Assembly: GCA_964563105.1 (NCBI GenBank)
Contig: CAZLXM010000073.1
Coordinates: forward strand, 1-20,779
Origin: CAYVTV01 sp964563105
Lineage (GTDB): Bacteria; Bacteroidota; Bacteroidia; Bacteroidales; GCA-2748055
Direction: 5' to 3'
DNA length: 20,779 nt
Shown here: one piece after another, positions 16,245 to 20,779 of the stretch
Position numbering within the stretch: position 1 is the first letter of the stretch
Layout of the letters: every line of letters begins with the position of its first letter
The notes under the pieces: generated by a model
What the model saw: the letters and a program-made list of their open reading frames with translations, nothing else
Databases searched by the model: none
What the model was told of the DNA's origin: nothing
Translations under genes and position numbers: made by a program

Positions 16245-17684
16245 TTATTTCAAAAGAAGAGGTTTCGGATCACTGAAATACAGTGCCCGACGTAGCTGTG
16301 TCCCTTCACGGTTGGTATTTCCAAGTTCTGTTGAGATCTTTTCAGCTTTTAATAAAAGTTCTTTAACAACATCAGGATATCGTTCACTGAGGTCAAATTC
16401 TTCTCTTAAGTCGTTATTCAGGTTAATTAATTTCAATTTCCCTTCACCATGGAATTTATTTCTGTTACCGCTATCATATTTATTTTCAAGAGGCAGATGG
16501 AGCTTCCAATGGCCTGAGCGTACTGCCTGCAATTGATCCATCATATAATAATAAAAGACATCATGAGGAGTTTTAGCATTTTTATCACCTGAAAGTATAT
16601 TCCAGATATTTTTTCCGTCAATAATTCTATTATCAGTTAATTTTGCACCTGCAAGAAAGGCAAAAGTTGGCAGCCAGTCCATCATGGTACAAAGTTCGTC
16701 ACTATTTATATTTTCAGGAATTTTATCTGTCCATTGAACTATACAAGGTACACGCATACCACCTTCCATTGTTGAATAACCGGCTCCGGCAAAAGGTGAA
16801 TTACTGCCGTACCCGCTGCTTCCTTCTCTTTTCCGGGGAGCTCCGTTATCAGAAGTGAAAACAATAAGAGTATTCTTTTCAATTCTTAATTTTCTTACTA
16901 TCTTCATTATTTCTCCAACTGACCAATCTATTTCTTCAACTGCATCACCCCATGAACTGTTGGCAGATTTGCCGGAAAATTCCGGCCCGGTTATTGGCAC
17001 AGTCCTGCTACCGGGGAGATTATGCGGAAAATATAAAAAGAATGGTTTATTTCGGTTTCTTTTTATAAACTTAATAGCTTCCTTAACATATCTTTTAGTT
17101 GTTGTAGTAAGATCACATGGCGCTTCAATTACCATATTGTTTTTTAAGAGTGGTAATTCAGGCCAGTCAGGGTTATTAGCAGAGGGTACCATATCTTCAC
17201 TATATGGAATTCCATAAAAATAATCGAATCCATGATTCAGCGGTAAAACTTCGTTTTGATCTCCCAGATGCCATTTTCCGATGCAGGCTGTAGCATAGCC
17301 TTTTTCCTTAAGGATTTTGGGAATTGTAATTTCATCCGGATTAAGCCCTTTATGTGATATTGGCCTTAAAACCCAGCCTCCTGTATCACTAAGATGCATA
17401 TCTACTCTTTGGGCATAACTTCCGGTCATCAAACTGGCCCTTGAAGGTGTGCATACACCTGATGAAGAATATAGTGAAGTGAGCCTGATTCCGGATTTGG
17501 CCATATTATCAATATTTGGAGTTCTTTGGAGTTCAGAACCGAAACAGCCAGTATCTCCATATCCGAGATTATCTGCAAAAATGAATATAAAATTAGGTTT
17601 TTCCGGATTTGATTGAGAAGAATTACATCCTAAATTCAGGGTATATATAAAAAATAAACTTAATGATACAAAATGACAATCCAT
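16245..17684 (-). CDS. S1-family (formylglycine) sulfatase with atypical active-site residues
   Basis: This 479-residue protein has an N-terminal hydrophobic signal and a possible lipid Cys20 (L-N-L-G-C, a poor lipobox). An in-frame stop three codons upstream fixes the ATG at 17684. Sulfatase landmarks are 'FADNLGYGD' (37-45), the maturation motif C-T-P-S-R with Cys78, 'GKWHLGDQ', 'TSDNGAP' and 'EGGMRVPCIVQW'. The motif CTPSR is the kind converted to formylglycine by anaerobic or aerobic maturases, none of which is in the window. Odd points: the second Asp of the usual DD calcium pair is Asn39, the usual 'HxxPHxP' reads 'HNLPGSRTVP', and the Lys normally before 'EGG' (GGK) is missing in 'AGAGYSTMEGG'. 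The substrate is unknown; its place beside GH109 and GH20-like genes suggests a sulfated amino-sugar glycan. Confidence 0.88.
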   Translation of the reverse strand: MDCHFVSLSLFFIYTLNLGCNSSQSNPEKPNFIFIFADNLGYGDTGCFGSELQRTPNIDNMAKSGIRLTSLYSSSGVCTPSRASLMTGSYAQRVDMHLSDTGGWVLRPISHKGLNPDEITIPKILKEKGYATACIGKWHLGDQNEVLPLNHGFDYFYGIPYSEDMVPSANNPDWPELPLLKNNMVIEAPCDLTTTTKRYVKEAIKFIKRNRNKPFFLYFPHNLPGSRTVPITGPEFSGKSANSSWGDAVEEIDWSVGEIMKIVRKLRIEKNTLIVFTSDNGAPRKREGSSGYGSNSPFAGAGYSTMEGGMRVPCIVQWTDKIPENINSDELCTMMDWLPTFAFLAGAKLTDNRIIDGKNIWNILSGDKNAKTPHDVFYYYMMDQLQAVRSGHWKLHLPLENKYDSGNRNKFHGEGKLKLINLNNDLREEFDLSERYPDVVKELLLKAEKISTELGNTNREGTQLRRALYFSDPKPLLLK

Positions 17685-17685
17685 C

Positions 17686-17699
17686 GGAAATTATTTTCC
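17686..17699 (-). repeat. 5-bp stem touching the sulfatase start codon
   Basis: On the coding strand GGAAA-ATAA-TTTCC ends one base before the ATG at 17684. A small hairpin here could hinder ribosome access, but five mostly AT pairs are weak. Confidence 0.3.
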
Positions 17700-17725
17700 A
17701 ATTTTTATTAAATTTAGTTGGCTAA

Positions 17726-17763
17726 ACCGGTTGCCATGCATAAATAAACACATGACAACCGGT
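17726..17763 (-). terminator. Strong 13-bp hairpin between GH20-like and sulfatase genes (terminator or mRNA-processing/attenuation site)
   Basis: On the minus strand ACCGGTTGTCATG (17763-17751) pairs with CATGGCAACCGGT (17738-17726) around a 12-base loop. The only imperfect position is a G-U pair in minus-strand RNA, but would be C-A on the other strand, which fits function as RNA in the direction of transcription. It is GC-rich against an AT-rich background, 80 bp after the GH20-like stop and 42 bp before the sulfatase start. No clean U-tract follows (the next bases are TTAGCCAACTAAATTT), so it is not a textbook intrinsic terminator; it may instead stabilise or partition the mRNA. Confidence 0.55.
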
Positions 17764-17843
17764 ATTAAATTCTTAATTCTGATAAGAAAAATTACTGAAT
17801 TCTGAATTTTAAAATTTTTATAAAACTTCTATTTTATTCTGAT

Positions 17844-18893
17844 TTACCGATACTTTTTAATTGATCTTCCTACCTGTGCAATTGCTTCTTTGTGCCTGTC
17901 AAGGCAGGGTGCCAGAGTAGGCCTCCATGGGGCAGTCATAAATCCGTAAAGGCGGCCTGGATCAATGATTTTCTTGCAATAATCCACTGTAAGTTCAAAA
18001 TTCTTGTCATTAGAATGATTACTTCCTGTCGGGACCTGGTCATATCCATGTTTTTCAAGTTCTTCATAATATTTTACATAATTGATATCAGGGCTAAAGG
18101 CTGCTCCATAATACCAATTACTTTGTAAAACCGATTTTGGCATTTTTTTAAAAAATATTTCAGGTTCGCGCCACACATAATCTGACCATACCCAGGAACG
18201 TACCCCTCTTTTTTCGACTTCTCCAATAAAGAAATATAAATCTCCCCACCATAGATCAAACTGTCGGAATATTGCAATATCCTGGTTTTTTTGCCACTGC
18301 GAAGCTTCTTCATCCATTCCCAGATGGAAAAAACGGGGATTATCGAAAAGATCAATTACTTCATGGATCAAATCTTTGCATACACCATAATAAATATCAG
18401 TAGATACCATTCGTGAATATTTCCCCAGCCAAATATCATGTGTTGTAGCAAAATTTAATTTTGGGATGGGCTCCAGTCCCATTTTTCTCATTTTAGTAAG
18501 TTCTGATTTTAGCTTTTTGGTAGTCCATGCATTTTCAACTGCTATTTCAGGATGACTTTCATATTGAATACCATCTCCCAGGTCAATAATTACCATATTC
18601 ATTCCGGCAGCGGCCATTTCTTTTAATAATGCATCCCATGTTGCATCATCAAAAGTAAGAAAGGGCCTGTACGGGTGTGCCCATTCTCTTGCTTCCTGGC
18701 AGGTAGAAGGGACAAATTTTTCATCTTTATATTTCAAAGGTACTTTATCTTCCCACATATTGTAACTTAAATGTAGAAGATTAGCCCAAATCATATTTTG
18801 TTTGGGGCTGGTTTGTGAAAAAAGCGTCGAAGGCATGGAGGCAGCAACTCCGGCCATTGCCATTTGTTGTATAAATCTTTTTCTGGTAATCAT
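17844..18893 (-). CDS. TIM-barrel glycosidase-like protein with a GH20-like motif, Tat-like leader
   Basis: This 349-residue protein has a Tat-like leader with an RK variant (ITRKRFIQQMAMAG), then A-rich residues. The body reads like a (beta/alpha)8 barrel: 'AAGMNMVIIDLGDGIQYESH' (95-114), 'KMGLEPIPKLNFATTHDIWL' (137-156), 'PRFFHLGMDEE' (186-196), 'WSDYVWREPEIF' and 'QSNWYYGA'. The H-L-G-x-D-E motif with Asp194-Glu195 is the arrangement used for substrate-assisted catalysis in GH20 beta-hexosaminidases. Overall similarity to classical GH20 is weak and the protein is shorter, so I call it GH20-like only; similar proteins are usually annotated as Tat-signal hypotheticals. Its position between a ceramidase-like gene and a sulfatase, near GH109, fits an exo-hexosaminidase role, which is inference. 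Confidence 0.65.
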   Translation of the reverse strand: MITRKRFIQQMAMAGVAASMPSTLFSQTSPKQNMIWANLLHLSYNMWEDKVPLKYKDEKFVPSTCQEAREWAHPYRPFLTFDDATWDALLKEMAAAGMNMVIIDLGDGIQYESHPEIAVENAWTTKKLKSELTKMRKMGLEPIPKLNFATTHDIWLGKYSRMVSTDIYYGVCKDLIHEVIDLFDNPRFFHLGMDEEASQWQKNQDIAIFRQFDLWWGDLYFFIGEVEKRGVRSWVWSDYVWREPEIFFKKMPKSVLQSNWYYGAAFSPDINYVKYYEELEKHGYDQVPTGSNHSNDKNFELTVDYCKKIIDPGRLYGFMTAPWRPTLAPCLDRHKEAIAQVGRSIKKYR

Positions 18894-19020
18894 ATTTAAT
18901 TAAATTTTAAAAGATTAAAAATATTGAAATTATTTGAAAATTTAAAATCCGGAATTATTCAAACAGTATATAAGATTTTACTTCATTGATTATTTATTTG
19001 ATTTTTTCTTTATAAGCATT

Positions 19021-20421
19021 TTAATCCCACATTTCATTTATATTTTTCACTGTTTCATCTACCAGTTTGAAGCCGCCTTCATGTCCAACCAGGTAATTAT
19101 CTGCGCTATATCCACCACCTTTAGATGCTCTTTCAGTTGGCAGATAACCACTATGATGACATGAGAGCTGAACCAGGAAAGTTAAAAGAGCTTTACTTTT
19201 CGCCTTTATCAGAATACCGTAATCTATAAATAACTCAAATGGATTAGTAGCAATAGCTATGTCATTAAGCCGTAAAACATGTATTTCCGCCGGATTAACA
19301 TCATCCGTTATATAAAATGGAGGAGCAGGAGGATCTTTAACGGGCAGATTTACTTTTACGATCTTATGTTTAAAAGTGACCTGGAATTCAATGTCATTCA
19401 TTACCCATGGCATAACTTCATCCACTGACTGAAGCAACCTGTTTGCCAGTTCTTGTCGTGCACTTATACCTTTTCTTTTTAACATTATTTCTTCAGCTTT
19501 TTTATATACGAATTCATGATTTGCCGGTGTAATATCTCCGGCTGCACTAATTTGGGAAAAGACAAAAATATCTTTACCATATTTTTTCTTTATATTTTGT
19601 CGCGTTTCATGATAAAAATCTGCAGAAATGAAGTTTGTACTATCTGTAACCTGGGCAGTTGCAACTGTATTTATAAGTATCCCGGTAAGATTTTTGTTTG
19701 TATCCCAGAAAAAAAGCATTTGTACCCTGGGATCTTCAGTTCCTTCATAGTGTGAAAAATCGGGATCATTTACCCCGTACATCCTGGCTGTTCCATCAAA
19801 TTTAACTGTTCTGCGGTTATGACCCAGTACAGCATTTCCGAGCCCCCAGCTAAAACCGGCAGGTTTTCTGCTTTTCCAGGCATTGATCACGGCTTCAGTA
19901 GTTTTTTCCAGGAAAAAAGCCTCATATTCTGATGGTTTCATCACACCTTTATCTTTACTGACAGCATAAAGGCCAAAAAATTCGTTATCAATAAATCCCG
20001 GAGATGTATGTGAGTGAATAGCATTCATGAATAATGCAGAGGGGTCAAAATCAGGCAGCTTTGATGAAATAATATTCTGTAATTTTTTTTGTGTTTGAGC
20101 CCTTATGAATAAGAGATCACAGGAAATCATAATTGCCTGAGTCTTTCCTCCGTTTTTGTTAATTGTTTCAAGCGCTAAAACAGTAGCATTAATGGGGTCC
20201 TGAACTGCTTCAGATATACGTTTATGTAGCTGGCCTGTTAAAGCCACTGGTTTTTGAGGTGTAATATCTGCAACAGCCCATCCTGTGTAAAGCTGATCCG
20301 ACATGGTATTATAATTATTTGAGTTATCATTAAAATTTTCCCGGGCTATGAAAAAAGGAGGAAAACTACCGGCTAACCCGGCTGCTGTCATTTGTTTAAC
20401 AAATTTCCTTCGGTTTGTCAT
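19021..20421 (-). CDS. Divergent neutral/alkaline ceramidase-like protein, paralogue 4, Tat-exported
   Basis: This 466-residue protein has a canonical Tat leader (TNRRKFVKQ at 2-10). It keeps the family opening 'WAVADITPQKPVALTGQLHK', 'NAIHSHTSP' (His136, His138), 'TNPFELFIDYG' (the Glu position) and 'GGGYSADNY' (the Tyr position). The second zinc His region, FACHG or SLHYV in the other copies, reads 'NTVATAQVTDSTNFISADF' with Thr255 where His is expected. The nucleophile block is AAGDITPAN at 293-301, the nearest of the four to GDVSPN but with Thr for Ser. I recall a branch with the same 'ISADFYHETRQ' segment in Planctomycetes and Verrucomicrobia, so this may be a real subfamily rather than a decayed copy. 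It ends 127 bp before the GH20-like gene. Confidence 0.78.
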   Translation of the reverse strand: MTNRRKFVKQMTAAGLAGSFPPFFIARENFNDNSNNYNTMSDQLYTGWAVADITPQKPVALTGQLHKRISEAVQDPINATVLALETINKNGGKTQAIMISCDLLFIRAQTQKKLQNIISSKLPDFDPSALFMNAIHSHTSPGFIDNEFFGLYAVSKDKGVMKPSEYEAFFLEKTTEAVINAWKSRKPAGFSWGLGNAVLGHNRRTVKFDGTARMYGVNDPDFSHYEGTEDPRVQMLFFWDTNKNLTGILINTVATAQVTDSTNFISADFYHETRQNIKKKYGKDIFVFSQISAAGDITPANHEFVYKKAEEIMLKRKGISARQELANRLLQSVDEVMPWVMNDIEFQVTFKHKIVKVNLPVKDPPAPPFYITDDVNPAEIHVLRLNDIAIATNPFELFIDYGILIKAKSKALLTFLVQLSCHHSGYLPTERASKGGGYSADNYLVGHEGGFKLVDETVKNINEMWD

Positions 20422-20469
20422 AGAAGTATAATTGAAAAATATTTAAAATATTTTTATGATAATATATTC

Positions 20470-20779
20470 TTATTTCGAGCTTGTAAAATCACTTTTCATA
20501 CTTGAGAAAAGCTGAAGAACTTTATTCACAATTTTTGTGCTTGCATCTTTTTCCACACGGTTTGTACCAAGCCATGTCTCGTAACCTCCCAATTTATGTT
20601 GTTCCGGAGTTGGCAGATAACCATTACTTCCGTTTGCAAGCTCAATTGTAAAAGAAGATTTAAAAGGGCTTTTAGCTTTTATTTCGAGTCCGGTTTCTGC
20701 AAAAGTTTCGAATGGTATCGCTGCTATACCCAGATCGCCGATACTGAAGGTTTGTATGGTAACATCTGTATAATCGGGC
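20470..20779 (-). CDS. C-terminal part of a fifth ceramidase-like paralogue (5' end outside window)
   Basis: The minus strand from 20778 to the stop at 20470-20472 is open for 102 codons with no start inside, so the gene continues past the right edge. The translation contains 'QTFSIGDLGIAAIPFETFAE', 'KAKSPFKSSFTIELANG' and 'GYLPTPEQHKLGGYETWLGT', keeping the Glu (PFETF) and Tyr (GGYETW) zinc-ligand positions. By eye about 70% of its residues match the C-terminus of the protein at 11231-12721, making it the closest pair in the cluster. Only 48 bp separate its stop from the next gene's start at 20421, so co-transcription is likely. It ends with a short polar tail (KSDFTSSK). Catalytic core and signal peptide cannot be judged here. 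Confidence 0.85.
   Translation of the reverse strand, partial: PDYTDVTIQTFSIGDLGIAAIPFETFAETGLEIKAKSPFKSSFTIELANGSNGYLPTPEQHKLGGYETWLGTNRVEKDASTKIVNKVLQLFSSMKSDFTSSK

Noticed and set aside
16855..17217. 120-codon plus-strand ORF inside the sulfatase
   Set aside because: It is antisense to a clear sulfatase with conserved motifs and has no family features; it is a shadow of the real gene.
9609..20421. Naming the five paralogues plainly as ceramidases
   Set aside because: The nucleophile motif is changed in all readable copies, so only the fold name is justified.

Overview
The window looks like Bacteroidota chromosome, probably an accessory carbohydrate- or glycolipid-degradation locus. The reasons are low GC, AT-rich translation starts without clear Shine-Dalgarno sites, a SusC-type plug domain, relaxed lipoprotein signals, several Tat leaders of the kind seen on Bacteroidota periplasmic enzymes, and a C-terminal FlgD-like Ig module. 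Genus cannot be told from the sequence. I see no rRNA, tRNA, CRISPR array, transposase or phage gene.

Left half, plus strand (1-9601): two tandem paralogues of a secreted protein with a transglutaminase-like Cys-His-Asp core and a FlgD-like C-terminus (the first is cut by the window edge), a secreted CE6/sialate-acetylesterase-like SGNH esterase, a protein with an MG2-like N-terminal region and a TonB-type plug but no barrel, a small secreted beta-rich protein, and a lipoprotein resembling PL10 pectate lyases.

Right half, minus strand (20779 down to 9609): a probable co-directional cluster, read in transcription order: ceramidase-like (only its C-terminus is inside), ceramidase-like with Tat leader, TIM-barrel hydrolase with a GH20-like motif and Tat-like leader, S1 sulfatase, ceramidase-like with Tat leader, GH109-type NAD-dependent glycosidase with Tat leader, ceramidase-like (Sec), ceramidase-like lipoprotein. 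The two halves converge with only 7 bp between stop codons.

The striking point is five neutral/alkaline-ceramidase-fold proteins in about 11 kb, mixed with a GH109 enzyme, a sulfatase and a GH20-like protein. None of the four that show the region carries the classical GDVSPN nucleophile serine, and one has also lost a zinc histidine, so 'ceramidase' is probably a fold name rather than a function. A reasonable inference is sequential exo-acting degradation in the periplasm of a sulfated, amino-sugar-containing glycan or glycolipid, with the ceramidase-like proteins acting as amidases or esterases of unknown specificity. The esterase, the PL10-like lyase and the transglutaminase-like proteins on the other strand may or may not belong to the same pathway. 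Non-coding points of interest are a duplicated hairpin element just upstream of the GH109 gene (14244-14447) and a strong hairpin between the GH20-like and sulfatase genes (17726-17763).
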